Positions 17,362 to 27,795 are shown, numbered from the stretch's first letter. The stretch: 64,000 nt of DNA from Pseudomonas sp. URIL14HWK12:I12 (GCF_003097135.1 NZ_QEQL01000001.1:992001-1056000), one strand, 5' to 3'. Notes: a model not told the origin generated them from the letters alone. Translations and numbers: made by a program.

Positions 17362-19223
17362 CCGTGTGGCTGCCCTGGGCCATTGCGTGCCTGGCGTTGT
17401 GCCTGGCCACAGGGCTGTGCTTGTACGCCAGGCGCATGGCCTTGCGTGAGCGCAGGCTCAGGCAATTGCTCGATGCCACCCCTCATCCGATGTACCTGCG
17501 CGACCCCCAAGGCCGCCTGCTGAGCAGTAATCAAAATTACCAGCAAAACCTTGTGGTGGCGCAAGACCCGGCGATAGAAGCGCGCCATGCACAAGCGCTG
17601 CGTTGTGGCCAAGCAACTGTCGGTGATCGCATCGTACACACAGGCGGCCGGCCCATCACGCTTCACCACTGGGCCCTGCCCGTGCGCGATGACGCCGGCG
17701 AGGTAGCAGCCCTCGCCTGCGGCTGGGTCGATATCAGTGAGCGCAGCGCCCGAGAGGCGCAACTGGACCGCGCCAACGTGGCTAAAACACGCTTTTTGGC
17801 CACCCTCAGCCATGAGATCCGAAACCCACTCAATGCACTTACCGGGCTGCTGGAGCTGGCCGCCCAAGACCCGGCCGCCCGTGATGCTGCAACTTTGCAA
17901 CACGCGCACAGTGCTGGTTTGGCGGTGCTGGCGCTGGTCGACGACGCCCTCGACACCGCCTGCGCCGAAGCGGGGCACGTGCGGGTATCTCCCCGGGCGA
18001 CGGTATTGAGCGAGCTGCTGCACGCCACGTGCGGCCTTTTCGCCCACCCCGCGCGGCAAAAGGGTCTCGAATTGAGCCTGCACATCGCCCCGGCGGCAAG
18101 TGGCTGCTTCACTGTCGACCCCGATCGCCTGCGCCAAGTGCTCTCCAACCTTCTTTGCAACGCCATCAAATACACCGAGCGCGGCCAGGTTCAGGTGCGG
18201 CTCAAAGGGCTGGGCGCCCGCCCCGGCCAGGTAGCGAACCTTTGGCTGAGCATCAGTGATACAGGCACCGGCATCTGCGCAGCGGATCAACAACGAGCAT
18301 TCGCGCCTTTTACCCAAGTGGGCAACCCTAGCCAGCGATCGCAGGGCGGCCTGGGCCTGGGCCTTTCAATCTGCAAGCAAATCGCCCCGCTACTGGGGGC
18401 GCGCCTACTGTTGCGCAGCCGCTCAGGCCAGGGCACCTGCGTGGCACTGCGATTGCGCCTGCCGGCAACCGAACCAACAGTTGCAGTGCAGCCCTCCGCG
18501 CTCACCGCCCACCCACGCGGTACCCGCGGCAAAGCCCTGATAATCGACGACCATCCCGCCAACCGGCTGCTGCTCACACGCCAGTTAACGCAGCTGGGTT
18601 TCGCGCCGATCGCAGTCGCAAGCACGCTCGCCGGCCTACGTGCCTGCCGTCGGGAGCGCTACGTCCTGGTCATCACCGACTGCAGCCTGTCAGGGCATGA
18701 TGGCTTTACCTTCGCACGTGCCCTTCGCAGGCTTGAACAACGCCAGCAGCGCAAGCCAAGCACAGTCGTCGGCTACACCGCACACACCGGGGCTGCCGTG
18801 CGCGAACGCTGCCTGGCTGCCGGTATGGACGGCTGCCTGCACAAGCCCGTCGACATCGCCACGTTGCGTAGCTGCCTGGCGGCCTACTTCGGTGTGAGCA
18901 ATGGCATTGATCTGAGAGCGCTCGACCATGGCCGCACGCTCCAGCAAGCCATACGCGCGGCCTGCGCCGAAGATCGCCAACGCTTGGCCGGCGTTCTGCC
19001 CAGAAATGCCTTGGTAGAACTGGCGCACCGAGTCAAAGGCATGGCCATGATGATAAATGCCTGCGACCTGGCCGCCGCAGCCGCTGCCCTGGAGCAGGCC
19101 TGCGCAACCGGTGAGCGGCTCGATCAGGCCCGCCAAGCGCTGGCCGAAGCACTGCTCGAACAGGAGCTCGGCTGCGTTCCGAGCAGGGAGAGGCCTCAGC
19201 TTGCCGGTGCAGTGTCAAACTGA
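17358..19223 (+). CDS. Hybrid sensor histidine kinase (PAS-HK-REC-HPt), BvgS-like without periplasmic domain
   Basis: A 621-residue phosphorelay kinase. One N-terminal membrane helix (about 4-23) is followed by a PAS-like region (about 35-125), a HisKA H-box FLATLSHEIRNPL with H152, an HATPase with N268 (CNAIKYTE), DTGTGI (301-306) and GLGLGLSICKQI. A receiver follows with D398/D399, D441 (VITDCSLSG) and K496, and a C-terminal HPt has H557 in LAHRVKGMA. The order is that of BvgS/EvgS, but the large periplasmic Venus-flytrap modules are missing, so it probably senses a cytosolic signal through PAS. It follows its regulator with a 4-bp overlap. Confidence 0.93.
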   Translation: MTVWLPWAIACLALCLATGLCLYARRMALRERRLRQLLDATPHPMYLRDPQGRLLSSNQNYQQNLVVAQDPAIEARHAQALRCGQATVGDRIVHTGGRPITLHHWALPVRDDAGEVAALACGWVDISERSAREAQLDRANVAKTRFLATLSHEIRNPLNALTGLLELAAQDPAARDAATLQHAHSAGLAVLALVDDALDTACAEAGHVRVSPRATVLSELLHATCGLFAHPARQKGLELSLHIAPAASGCFTVDPDRLRQVLSNLLCNAIKYTERGQVQVRLKGLGARPGQVANLWLSISDTGTGICAADQQRAFAPFTQVGNPSQRSQGGLGLGLSICKQIAPLLGARLLLRSRSGQGTCVALRLRLPATEPTVAVQPSALTAHPRGTRGKALIIDDHPANRLLLTRQLTQLGFAPIAVASTLAGLRACRRERYVLVITDCSLSGHDGFTFARALRRLEQRQQRKPSTVVGYTAHTGAAVRERCLAAGMDGCLHKPVDIATLRSCLAAYFGVSNGIDLRALDHGRTLQQAIRAACAEDRQRLAGVLPRNALVELAHRVKGMAMMINACDLAAAAAALEQACATGERLDQARQALAEALLEQELGCVPSRERPQLAGAVSN

Positions 19224-19402
19224 CGCTACGCGCACGCAACAGCTGCGACGCACATGGCCGCGCGATCAGAAGGCCGCGATGCTTACTGGCCCGATGAGGC
19301 TTCTGAGCCCCGCCGCCCTTCCCGGATCCTGACCGGTAGGCAGGCAGCGCTCTCGCCAAGCTGATAGACTTCGCCGCGTCATTACCTGTAAGGATCCGTT
19401 TC

Positions 19403-19747
19403 ATGGCTACCAACCGTTCCCGCCGCCTGCGCAAAAAGCTCTGTGTGGATGAATTCCAAGAACTGGGCTTCGAGCTGAACGTGGAGTTCAAGCAAGACCT
19501 CTCCGAACAAGCCATTGATGCGTTCCTCGACGACTTCCTCGCCAACGCCATCGATGCCAACGGCCTGGACTACGTCGGCGGCGAAGATTTCGGCATGGTC
19601 TGCCTGGCCCAGCGTGGCTCGGTGAGCGAAGAGCAACGTGCTGCGGTCGAAGCTTGGCTCAAAGGCCGCAACGAGCTCACGAAGGTGGAAGTCAGCCCGC
19701 TGGTGGATGCCTGGTACCCTGGCAATCCGATCAACGCCAGCGCCTGA
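19403..19747 (+). CDS. yggL: YggL family (DUF469) 50S-associated protein
   Basis: A 114-residue acidic protein that begins NRSRRLRKKLCVDEFQELGFE and contains FLDDFLANAIDANGLDYVGG, both typical of YggL. In E. coli YggL is reported to bind the 50S ribosomal subunit. An AAGGATC site precedes the ATG and a strong terminator follows, so it is a single-gene unit. Confidence 0.92.
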   Translation: MATNRSRRLRKKLCVDEFQELGFELNVEFKQDLSEQAIDAFLDDFLANAIDANGLDYVGGEDFGMVCLAQRGSVSEEQRAAVEAWLKGRNELTKVEVSPLVDAWYPGNPINASA

Positions 19748-19759
19748 CCGCTTGCTCAA

Positions 19760-19788
19760 GGCCACCCCTGCCGGGTGGCCTTTTTTAT
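19760..19788 (+). terminator. Rho-independent terminator after yggL
   Basis: GGCCACCC, a CTGCC loop and GGGTGGCC are followed by T6 and ATTT. Confidence 0.92.
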
Positions 19789-19927
19789 TTGGAGGCATGC
19801 TCGACTGTTACGCTTGGTGCATGTCACAGGCAACGGCCGCCCGTTCCGGCTTGAAGCCCTGGGGCCGGCACGCCCATAATCTATCGCCCTCGCCGTTCAA
19901 CTCCTTGCCTCAAGGGCCCTGCGATCC

Positions 19928-21364
19928 ATGACAAAACACCTGCGTCCGCTGTTCCTCGCAAGCCTGCTGCCACTGGCGATGTCGATACCCGCCGTGGCTG
20001 CGCCGCAAAGCCCCGGTGTGCTCTCGGCCAAGGTCGACCAGGCGCTCAAGACCAACAAACTCCCGGCAGACGCCTTGTCGCTGGCCCTGGTGCCACTCGA
20101 CGGCCCGGGCGCACCGACTCTCTATAACGCTGATGTGTCGGTTAACCCCGCCTCCACAATGAAGCTGGTGACCACCTTCGCCGCGCTCGAACTGCTGGGC
20201 CCCACCTACCAGTGGAAAACCGAGTTCTACACCGACGGCAATCTCAGCGGCGGCATTCTCAACGGCAACCTGTACCTCAAGGGTGGCGGCGACCCCAAGC
20301 TGAACATGGAAAAGCTCTGGCTGCTGATGCGAGACCTGCGCGCCAATGGCGTGCAGCAGATCACAGGTGACCTGGTGCTCGACCGCAGCTACTTCAAGAT
20401 GCCGACCAGCCTGCCGGCGTTCGACGACGACGGCGGTGATGAGAATGCGCCCTTTCTGGTCAGCCCCGATTCGCTGCTGGTCAACCTCAAGGCTTTGCGG
20501 TTCATTGCCCGCAACGACAGCGGCCGCCTTGTGGTATCAGCCGAGCCTCCCATCGCCAGCATCCGTATCGACAACCAGCTAAAGGCCTTGCCCGGCGACA
20601 AATGCGGCGGTGATGTGCGCTACAACCCAGTCACCCAGGCCGACGGCACGATGAGCGTGGTGGTCAGCGGCGGCCTGGCCAGTGGCTGCAGCTCGCAAAC
20701 CTACCTTTCGCTGCTGGACCACCCCACCTACACCGCCGGCGCCGTGCGGGCGATCTGGAGCGAGCTGGGCGGCAGCATTCAGGGCAGAGACCGCCAGGCG
20801 CCCGTTCCTGGCAATGCCAAGCTACTGGCCCGTGCTTACTCGCCGGACCTGGCCGAGATCATTCGCGACATCAACAAGTACAGCAACAACACCATGGCGC
20901 AGCAGCTGTTCCTGAGTATTGGCGCGCAATTCCGTACCGACGCCGATGCCGACGACGGCAAGGCTGCGCAGCGAGTCGTGCGTCAATGGCTGGCACGCAA
21001 AGGCCTTGTCTCGCCCCATTTGGTGATGGAAAACGGCTCAGGCCTGTCGCGCGCCGAACGAGTCAGCGCTCGCGAGATGGCAGCACTGCTTCAGGCGGCC
21101 TGGCGCAGCCCTTACGCGGCCGAGTACATGAGTTCACTGCCTTTGGTGGGCATGGACGGCACCATGCGCAAACGCCTCAAACGTACGGCAATGGTCGGTG
21201 AGGGGCACATCAAGACCGGCACCCTGAATACCGTACGCGCTATTGCGGGCTTCACACGTGACCAGGAAGGCCATACCTACGCTGTAGTGGCGGTCGTCAA
21301 CGACCCACGCCCTTGGGGCGCCCGGCAGGTGCTCGATCAGATTCTGCTCGACACCTGGAACTGA
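19928..21364 (+). CDS. dacB: D-alanyl-D-alanine carboxypeptidase/endopeptidase (PBP4, class C)
   Basis: A 478-residue periplasmic enzyme with a Sec signal peptide (about 1-25, cleavage near AVAAPQ). The three active-site motifs of class-C low-molecular-mass PBPs are present: S76-T-M-K79, S319-N-N321 and K429-T-G. It trims or splits peptide cross-links in peptidoglycan and, with slt and mltD nearby, adds to the wall-remodelling genes in this region. Length fits the PBP4 family. Confidence 0.94.
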   Translation: MTKHLRPLFLASLLPLAMSIPAVAAPQSPGVLSAKVDQALKTNKLPADALSLALVPLDGPGAPTLYNADVSVNPASTMKLVTTFAALELLGPTYQWKTEFYTDGNLSGGILNGNLYLKGGGDPKLNMEKLWLLMRDLRANGVQQITGDLVLDRSYFKMPTSLPAFDDDGGDENAPFLVSPDSLLVNLKALRFIARNDSGRLVVSAEPPIASIRIDNQLKALPGDKCGGDVRYNPVTQADGTMSVVVSGGLASGCSSQTYLSLLDHPTYTAGAVRAIWSELGGSIQGRDRQAPVPGNAKLLARAYSPDLAEIIRDINKYSNNTMAQQLFLSIGAQFRTDADADDGKAAQRVVRQWLARKGLVSPHLVMENGSGLSRAERVSAREMAALLQAAWRSPYAAEYMSSLPLVGMDGTMRKRLKRTAMVGEGHIKTGTLNTVRAIAGFTRDQEGHTYAVVAVVNDPRPWGARQVLDQILLDTWN

Positions 21365-21375
21365 GCCGCCGGCCG

Positions 21376-22260
21376 ATGTTGCCCGGGGTGAGTTTCCGCC
21401 AGCTACAGGTTTACGTACAGGCTGCGCGCTTGGGCGGCATCGGCCAGGCAGCACGGCACCTGAGCCTCTCTCAGTCTGCCACCAGCCAATCGCTCACCGA
21501 GCTTGAGCGCCACCTGGGGGTGGCGTTGTTCGAGCGCAGCGGCAGGCGGTTGCTGCTCAACGATGCAGGCCGGCGCCTGCTGCCGCTGGCCGAGCAATTG
21601 CTGGATGGGCTTGAGCGTTTCATCGAGCAAGCCCGCGAGCCAGATGGAGGCCTCAACGGCAGTTTGGTGATCAGTGCCAGCGCAACGGTTGGCACCTGGC
21701 TGATGCCCCGGCTGATGGGGCGCTTCAGTGAGCTTCACCCGCAGGTAGACATCCAGCTGCGCCTTCGTAACACCGAGGATGTGATACGTGACGTGCTACG
21801 GCTGGAGGCCGACATTGGCATACTGGAAGGCCGCATACACGAACCACGGCTTATTGCTGAACGGTGGCGCGAAGACGAACTGGTGGTGATCTGCGCCCCG
21901 GGGCACGCCCTGGCGCAGCGCGGCGCCATCGATGAGCAGACGCTGGCGAAAGAGCCGTGGATCCTTCGCGAAGCGGGCTCCGGAACCCGCGGGGTGCTGG
22001 AAAGCGCCTTGAGCCCGAATACGCAGCTGAAAGTGCGGATGGAGCTGAGCCAGCCAGAGGCGATCAAGGAGGCCGTGAAGGCTGGCTACGGCCTAGCGTG
22101 CTTGTCTCGCCTTGCGGTTGCGGCCGAATTGCAACGGGGAGAGCTGGTCGCTTTGCGGTCTGCGCTGGCTCTGCACCGAACGTTCACCCAGGTATGGCAC
22201 CCGGCCCGCTACCGCAGCCCGTTGTGGCAGGCATTCAAGGTATTTATGGCCGAAACTTAG
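21376..22260 (+). CDS. LysR-family transcriptional regulator
   Basis: A 294-residue LTTR. The winged HTH is at about residues 5-62 ([20 protein letters not shown] and [16 protein letters not shown]), followed by a ligand-binding domain beginning [20 protein letters not shown], which resembles the CysB/CbbR-type effector domain. The ATG at 21376 is 11 bp after dacB. Its stop overlaps the convergent rnhA stop by four bases. The target is not evident from context. Confidence 0.9.
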   Translation: MLPGVSFRQLQVYVQAARLGGIGQAARHLSLSQSATSQSLTELERHLGVALFERSGRRLLLNDAGRRLLPLAEQLLDGLERFIEQAREPDGGLNGSLVISASATVGTWLMPRLMGRFSELHPQVDIQLRLRNTEDVIRDVLRLEADIGILEGRIHEPRLIAERWREDELVVICAPGHALAQRGAIDEQTLAKEPWILREAGSGTRGVLESALSPNTQLKVRMELSQPEAIKEAVKAGYGLACLSRLAVAAELQRGELVALRSALALHRTFTQVWHPARYRSPLWQAFKVFMAET

Positions 22261-22709
22261 CCAGCCTTGGCCTTGCGAACCTCGTCCACGCCACGGTTGG
22301 CAAGCGCATCGGCCCGTTCATTGCCATGATGGCCGTTGTGCCCACGCACCCATTGCCAAGTTACCTGATGCCGGTTGACCTGCTCGTCAAGCTGCTGCCA
22401 GAGGTCGGCGTTCTTCACCGGTTGCTTGGCAGCGGTTTGCCAGTTGCGCTTCTTCCAGTTGGGCAGCCATTCGCGGATGCCCTTCATCACGTACTCCGAA
22501 TCGGTGACCAGCGTCACCTGGCAGCTGCGCTTGAGTGCGGCCAGCGCGCGGATCGCAGCAGTAAGCTCCATACGGTTATTGGTAGTGGCCCCTTCGCCCC
22601 CCCAGAGCTCTTTTTCAACACCTTTGAACACCATCAGCGCCCCCCAGCCGCCTGGGCCAGGGTTGCCCTTGCAGGCGCCATCGGTATAGATCTCGACTGT
22701 ATCGCTCAT
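22257..22709 (-). CDS. rnhA: Ribonuclease HI
   Basis: A 150-residue enzyme that degrades RNA in RNA-DNA hybrids. The catalytic DEDD residues are in [17 protein letters not shown] (D10), RMELTAAI (E48), [11 protein letters not shown] (D70) and [10 protein letters not shown] (D134). GGAG precedes the ATG. Its start overlaps the methyltransferase stop by ATGA. In many pseudomonads dnaQ follows rnhA, but here a convergent LysR gene occupies that place. Confidence 0.96.
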   Translation of the reverse strand: MSDTVEIYTDGACKGNPGPGGWGALMVFKGVEKELWGGEGATTNNRMELTAAIRALAALKRSCQVTLVTDSEYVMKGIREWLPNWKKRNWQTAAKQPVKNADLWQQLDEQVNRHQVTWQWVRGHNGHHGNERADALANRGVDEVRKAKAG

Positions 22710-23491
22710 TTCGCTCCGCCCTTGGGGCTTTCGTCCATCTTGGCCACGTTGCGGTTGACCTTTGCCAGCGGCATTGGCAGCAACTTGCCCATAGGTTCGC
22801 GGCGTGCCGGGCGCAATGGGCGCAGGCCCACCACAAGCTTGCGCGCTACCAGTATATAGAAGCCGCCGCCCGGCCCCTGCCAGCCGCCAGCCAGGCGCTC
22901 CCAACCGGCCATGCGCGCCTGCCAGCGAGCCGAGGCAAGCGGCGGACAATAGCAGCCGAACCGTTTTTTCTCCAGCGCAAAGCCCAGCAGCGCCAGCCAG
23001 TCGGTAACACGCGAGGCGGAGAAACAACGCGCTTTGTGCAAGGCATCCCGAGTGAACAGGTGGCGCATTCCCCAAGTGCTCCAAGGGTTGACCCCCACTA
23101 CCACCAGGTGGCCGCCGGGGCGCACCGCCCTTGCTGCCTCGCGCAACAGCCCGTGGGGCGAGAGGCTGAAATCCAGACCATGCTGGAGCACCACCAGGTC
23201 AGCGGCGTGCTCGCTCACTGGCCAGGCCTGCTCCTCACAGGCGATCTCGACGCCGGGTAATGGCGCGCCAAGGCGAACGGTTCGCTGCACCTGTTCTGCC
23301 ACCGGAGGGGCATCGGCTTGTGGGCCGTAATGCACCAGGTACCCCCCAAAGAACTTGCGCAGTTCTTGGGCCAGGGCTTCTTGTTCCTGGCGCAGCAGCA
23401 ACTGGCCAACGGGGCTGGCGAACCACTCGCGAGCTTGGCCGATCAGTTCGAGCCATTGTGCATCGGCCTGCGCGAAGGGACGTTCGGACAT
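22706..23491 (-). CDS. SAM-dependent methyltransferase (class I, DUF-type)
   Basis: A 261-residue cytosolic protein with a partly degenerate Rossmann SAM-binding fold: [37 protein letters not shown], then [23 protein letters not shown], a typical post-motif III region. It occupies the place between rnhA and gloB that a methyltransferase gene occupies in other pseudomonads. The substrate is unknown. The start at 23491 has GGGGAGA at good spacing, and it is divergent from gloB. Confidence 0.87.
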   Translation of the reverse strand: MSERPFAQADAQWLELIGQAREWFASPVGQLLLRQEQEALAQELRKFFGGYLVHYGPQADAPPVAEQVQRTVRLGAPLPGVEIACEEQAWPVSEHAADLVVLQHGLDFSLSPHGLLREAARAVRPGGHLVVVGVNPWSTWGMRHLFTRDALHKARCFSASRVTDWLALLGFALEKKRFGCYCPPLASARWQARMAGWERLAGGWQGPGGGFYILVARKLVVGLRPLRPARREPMGKLLPMPLAKVNRNVAKMDESPKGGAK

Positions 23492-23559
23492 CGCATTCTC
23501 CCCAGATGCCCGTTCAGGGCATAAGATGGTCGCCATACCGAAGATTGGCGGAAGGCCCC

Positions 23560-24339
23560 ATGATACAGATCCAGCCCCTGCGCGCATTCAACGATAATTA
23601 CATCTGGCTGTTACAAGATACCGCCCAGCGTCGCTGTGCGGTGGTCGACCCAGGCGACTCGGGTCCGGTACAAACGTGGCTCGAAGAACACCGTGACTGG
23701 GTGCTGGCCGACATCCTGATCACCCATCATCACCGCGATCACGTCGGCGGTGTCGAGGCGCTGAAGGCTCTGACCGGCGCACGCGTCACCGGCCCTGCCG
23801 ATGAACAGATCCCCGCACGCGACGTGGCGGTAACCCAGGGGAGCACGGTCGAGGCGCTTGGGTTGGCGTTTGAGGTGCTGCACGTACCCGGCCACACCCT
23901 GGGCCATATCATGTATTACTGCGCCGACCATGACGCACCGTTGCTGTTCAGCGGCGACACGCTGTTCGCCGCAGGTTGCGGGCGGCTGTTCGAAGGCACG
24001 CCGGCAATGATGCACGATTCGCTGGGCAAAACTGCGACCATGCCCGACAGTACGCAGGTTTACTGCGCCCACGAATACACGCTGAGCAATCTTCGCTTCG
24101 CGGCGGCCGTCGAGCCGGCCAATGCCAGTATCGGCCAGCGGCTCGCGCAGGTCATTGCGTTGCGTGAACAAGACGGTTGCAGCCTGCCCTCGACGCTGGC
24201 CGTCGAGCGCCAGACCAACCCCTTTCTCCGCACCGCTGAAACATCCGTTAAACAAAAGGCCGACGAACGTAACGGAACTCCTTGCTCCTCTGCAGCTGAG
24301 GTTTTCAGGGTGCTTCGGGCTTGGAAGGACGAGTTCTAA
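23560..24339 (+). CDS. gloB: Hydroxyacylglutathione hydrolase (glyoxalase II)
   Basis: A 259-residue metallo-beta-lactamase-fold enzyme that hydrolyses S-lactoylglutathione to lactate and glutathione, the second step of methylglyoxal detoxification. The metal-binding motif THHHRDH is at residues 55-61, further ligands are in [10 protein letters not shown] and [13 protein letters not shown], and CAHEYT plus NPFLR complete the active site. The start at 23560 gives the usual family length of about 258; the longer frame upstream lies over the divergent gene. Confidence 0.95.
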   Translation: MIQIQPLRAFNDNYIWLLQDTAQRRCAVVDPGDSGPVQTWLEEHRDWVLADILITHHHRDHVGGVEALKALTGARVTGPADEQIPARDVAVTQGSTVEALGLAFEVLHVPGHTLGHIMYYCADHDAPLLFSGDTLFAAGCGRLFEGTPAMMHDSLGKTATMPDSTQVYCAHEYTLSNLRFAAAVEPANASIGQRLAQVIALREQDGCSLPSTLAVERQTNPFLRTAETSVKQKADERNGTPCSSAAEVFRVLRAWKDEF

Positions 24340-24438
24340 GCCTGCTGCCGTTATGCTGATAGGTCATGAGAGGTTGACCCACCGGGGTGCACTTTCTAGA
24401 ATCGCCGCACTTTTCAGCCCGGAAATGCCAGCCCTCCA

Positions 24439-25860
24439 ATGTCTTCTGCCTCCCGAACCACCCCTACCGCCAGCCCGTTGACCCGGCTGGCCCAAGCGAT
24501 CGCGGTGGCGTGCTCCATGGTACTGGTGGGCTGCCAAAGCAGCGCCCAGTTGCCGCAAGAGGCAGTGCAGACCCCGGTGCCCAAGCTGGCGCATCGGGTC
24601 AAGCCAAAGCCGGTTTTCCTGGATTCACAGCGGGAACAGGCCCCGCGAGACGTGTGGGACCGGATGAGGCTGGGCTTTCAATTGCAGGACGGCCTCGATG
24701 TAAACCCACGCGTCGAACAGCAGCGCCTCTGGTTCGTGAGCAATCCCTCCTTCCTCACTGGCGCTGCCGACCGCGGCAGCCTCTATGTGCATTACATCGT
24801 CGAGCGCCTCGAAGAACGCAACATGCCACTGGAGCTGGCCTTGCTGCCGGTGATCGAAAGTGCTTACAACCCTATGGCATTGTCTCGCGCCCAGGCGGTG
24901 GGCTTGTGGCAGTTCATCCCCTCCACGGGGCGCTACTTCAACCTGCGGCAAACCAACCTTTATGACGGGCGCCGCGACGTCACCGCCTCCACCACCGCAG
25001 CGCTGGACTACCTCACCAAACTGCACGATATGTTCGGTGGCGACTGGCTATTGGCCCTGGCCGCCTACAACGCTGGCGAAGGCACTGTGAGCAAGGCCAT
25101 CGAACGCAATCAGCGCCTGGGCCTGCCCACCGACTACTGGAACCTTTCGCTGCCCCAGGAAACCATGGACTACGTGCCCAAGCTGCTGGCATTGTCGGAA
25201 GTGGTTTCCTCGCCTGCCGCTTATGGCATGGAGCTGGAGCCGATTACCAATGAGCCCTATTTCCAGGTGGTGGACGTCGACCAGCGCCTTGACCTGTCGC
25301 GGGTCGCGGCGGTAGCTGATATCGATGAAGACGAGCTTTACCAGCTCAACCCGGCGCTGAAAAAACGCGAAACCCTCAACCGCCCCTTACACCTGCTTGT
25401 ACCGACCGCCAAGGCTCAGTTGGTCAAGGCCACCCTGGCCGACCCCAAGCAACTCGTCGCGCTGCGCCCAATGCGCCCGGCCGTGGAGCGCATCGCCTCA
25501 GCTACCCCCGCACGCGCCACTTCCTATACCGTCCGCCGAGGCGACAACCTGGGCTCCATCGCCCGTGCCAACAAAGTTTCGGTACGTGACCTGCAACGCT
25601 GGAACAAGATCTCTGGGCACACCCTGAAGGTCGGGCAAACCCTTGTCATGCGCGACATCCGCGCCACCGGTGGGCGCAAGCTGGCGGCGAACAAGCCTGC
25701 CAAGCAACGCACCACCCAGTACCGCGTGCGCAAGGGCGATTCCCTCTATCAGGTGGCCAAGCGCTTCAATGTAGAGACGCGCCACCTCAAACGTTGGAAC
25801 CCCAATGCCAGCAAGGCGCTCAAGCCAGGGCAAATGCTTACTGTCTACCTTGACCGCTGA
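24439..25860 (+). CDS. mltD: Membrane-bound lytic murein transglycosylase D
   Basis: A 473-residue lipoprotein (lipobox LVGC, Cys32) that cuts peptidoglycan strands. The SLT domain contains VIESAYNP with catalytic E140, AVGLWQFIPSTGR and ALAAYNAGEGTV. Two LysM peptidoglycan-binding repeats lie at about 357-400 and 428-472 (TSYTVRRGDNLGSIA and TQYRVRKGDSLYQVA). It sits upstream of the peptide importer, as in other pseudomonads. Confidence 0.95.
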   Translation: MSSASRTTPTASPLTRLAQAIAVACSMVLVGCQSSAQLPQEAVQTPVPKLAHRVKPKPVFLDSQREQAPRDVWDRMRLGFQLQDGLDVNPRVEQQRLWFVSNPSFLTGAADRGSLYVHYIVERLEERNMPLELALLPVIESAYNPMALSRAQAVGLWQFIPSTGRYFNLRQTNLYDGRRDVTASTTAALDYLTKLHDMFGGDWLLALAAYNAGEGTVSKAIERNQRLGLPTDYWNLSLPQETMDYVPKLLALSEVVSSPAAYGMELEPITNEPYFQVVDVDQRLDLSRVAAVADIDEDELYQLNPALKKRETLNRPLHLLVPTAKAQLVKATLADPKQLVALRPMRPAVERIASATPARATSYTVRRGDNLGSIARANKVSVRDLQRWNKISGHTLKVGQTLVMRDIRATGGRKLAANKPAKQRTTQYRVRKGDSLYQVAKRFNVETRHLKRWNPNASKALKPGQMLTVYLDR

Positions 25861-25965
25861 GCCCTAAGAACACTTTGAAACCTTGCCAAATCGCTCAGCA
25901 GCAAGGTATCTGATACTGTACCGGGCAGTTTTGTCGTACAACTGCCTGGACGCCCCTTCGCCTCG

Positions 25966-27795
25966 ATGCGCTTGCCCCTCTTGTTTACCCTTGGCCTTGC
26001 CTGTTGCAGCGGTGCTCACGCGGAGCTCACCGTCAGCCATGGCTACGCACAGTTCGGCACGCTCAAGTATCCGGCCAGTTTCCAGCACTTCGACTGGGCG
26101 AACCCCGAGGCGCCAAAGGGCGGCACATTAAGGCTGATGGCACTGGGTAGCTTCGATACGCTCAACCCCTATACCTTCAAAGGCACTAGCCCCACTGCAA
26201 CGGCCAACTTTCTTCAATACGGCGTCAGCGAGCTCAATGAGCCGCTGATGGTCGGCACAGGGGCATACGACCCCTCCGGCGACGAAGAGGCTTCCAGCTA
26301 TGGCCTGATCGCCAGCTCGGTCGAATACGCCGATGATCGCAGCTGGGTGGTCTTCAACCTGCGGCCAGAAGCGCGTTTCAACGACGGCGTGCGCATCACC
26401 TCCGCCGACGTAGCCTTTTCCTATCGCACATTGCTCACACAGGGGCACCCGCTCTATCGCACCGCCTTGCAGGAGGTGGAGCGCGTGGACGTGCTGGGCA
26501 GGCACCGCATTCGCTTCGTGTTGCGCCGTGCGGGTAACCCTTTGCTGATCCTGCGCCTGGGGGAGATGCCCGTGCTGCCCAGGCACTATTGGAAAGGCCG
26601 GGATTTCGAAGCCACCACCTTTACGCCGCCGGTCACCAGTGGGCCTTATCGCATCACCGAAGTCGTGCCCGGGCGGCGGCTGGTGTTCGAGCGCGTGCGC
26701 AACTGGTGGGGCAGGAACCTGCCGGTCAATCGTGGCAAATACAATTTCGACCGGGTGGAAGTTGAGTTCTATCGAGACAAGGAAGTCGCGTTCGAAGCCT
26801 TCAAAGCCGGTGAGTTCGACCTGTACATCGAAAGCCAGGCCAAGAACTGGCTCGGCAGCTATGACTACCCAGCGGTCCGGCGTGGCGATGTGATCAAGGC
26901 GCAAATCCCCCATCAGATTCCCAGCCAGACCCAAGGGCTGTTTTTCAACACCCGCCGCCCAGCCTTCAGCGACGTGCGAACCCGTGAAGCACTGGGTATG
27001 CTTTTCGATTTCGAATGGGCGAACCGTACGCTGTTCAGCGGTGCCTATCACCGCGCTACCACCTGGTACCCCAACAGTGAGTTCGCCGCCACCGCCCTGC
27101 CCAGTGGCCAGGAATGGCTGCTGCTGTCGGCGTTGCGTGAGCACCTGCCGGCGAGGCTGTTCACCGAGCCCTTCAACGTGCCTCGCACCGAGGGCAATGG
27201 TGTGCCGCGGGAAACCCTGCGCGGCGCGCTCGGTCTACTGACCGATGCCGGCTGGCGTTATCGCGGCGATCAGCTGGTCGACGTAAAAGGCCAGCCGTTG
27301 CGGTTGGAGATCCTGTTGGTCAACCCAAGCCTTGAGCGGATCCTGCTGCCGTATGTGGAAAACCTGCGACGAATCGGCGTGCAGGCCGGCCTGCGCACGG
27401 TAGACCGCGCGCAGTACAAACAGCGCCTGGACCAGTACGACTTCGACATGATCCTGATGACCCTGAACCAGACCTTGAGCCCTGGCCTTGAGCAGTGGCA
27501 ATACTTCCACTCAAGCCAAGTGGCGGTCAGGGGCGGCAAAAACTACGCCGGCATCCAAGACCCCGCTGTGGACCAGCTGCTCGACGCACTGCTCGGCGCT
27601 CACACCCGTGACCAGCAAGTGGCCGCCGCCCGTGCCTTGGACCGTACACTGCTGTGGAAGCACTACATGATTCCCAATTGGTACATCGACTACCACCGGC
27701 TGGCCTACCGCAACCGCTTTGCCTTCCTCCCCACGCCCCCCTACACCCTGGGGCTGAACAGCTGGTGGCTCAAAGCTTCGGAGAACACCCCATGA
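25966..27795 (+). CDS. Peptide ABC transporter substrate-binding protein, YejA-like (first copy)
   Basis: A 609-residue periplasmic family-5 extracellular solute-binding protein with a short Sec signal peptide (about 1-20, ending SGAHAE). PEAPKGGTLRLMALGSFDTLNPYTF is the family start, and ARFNDGVRITSADVAFSYRTL and SGPYRITEV are further hallmarks. In the YejABEF system such proteins bind oligopeptides, including microcin C-like compounds. No clear ribosome site precedes the ATG. A second, related binding protein follows with a 4-bp overlap. Confidence 0.92.
   Translation: MRLPLLFTLGLACCSGAHAELTVSHGYAQFGTLKYPASFQHFDWANPEAPKGGTLRLMALGSFDTLNPYTFKGTSPTATANFLQYGVSELNEPLMVGTGAYDPSGDEEASSYGLIASSVEYADDRSWVVFNLRPEARFNDGVRITSADVAFSYRTLLTQGHPLYRTALQEVERVDVLGRHRIRFVLRRAGNPLLILRLGEMPVLPRHYWKGRDFEATTFTPPVTSGPYRITEVVPGRRLVFERVRNWWGRNLPVNRGKYNFDRVEVEFYRDKEVAFEAFKAGEFDLYIESQAKNWLGSYDYPAVRRGDVIKAQIPHQIPSQTQGLFFNTRRPAFSDVRTREALGMLFDFEWANRTLFSGAYHRATTWYPNSEFAATALPSGQEWLLLSALREHLPARLFTEPFNVPRTEGNGVPRETLRGALGLLTDAGWRYRGDQLVDVKGQPLRLEILLVNPSLERILLPYVENLRRIGVQAGLRTVDRAQYKQRLDQYDFDMILMTLNQTLSPGLEQWQYFHSSQVAVRGGKNYAGIQDPAVDQLLDALLGAHTRDQQVAAARALDRTLLWKHYMIPNWYIDYHRLAYRNRFAFLPTPPYTLGLNSWWLKASENTP

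Noticed and set aside
17277-18317. 346-residue frame on the minus strand
   Set aside because: Opposite the hybrid histidine kinase and response regulator, whose catalytic motifs are intact.
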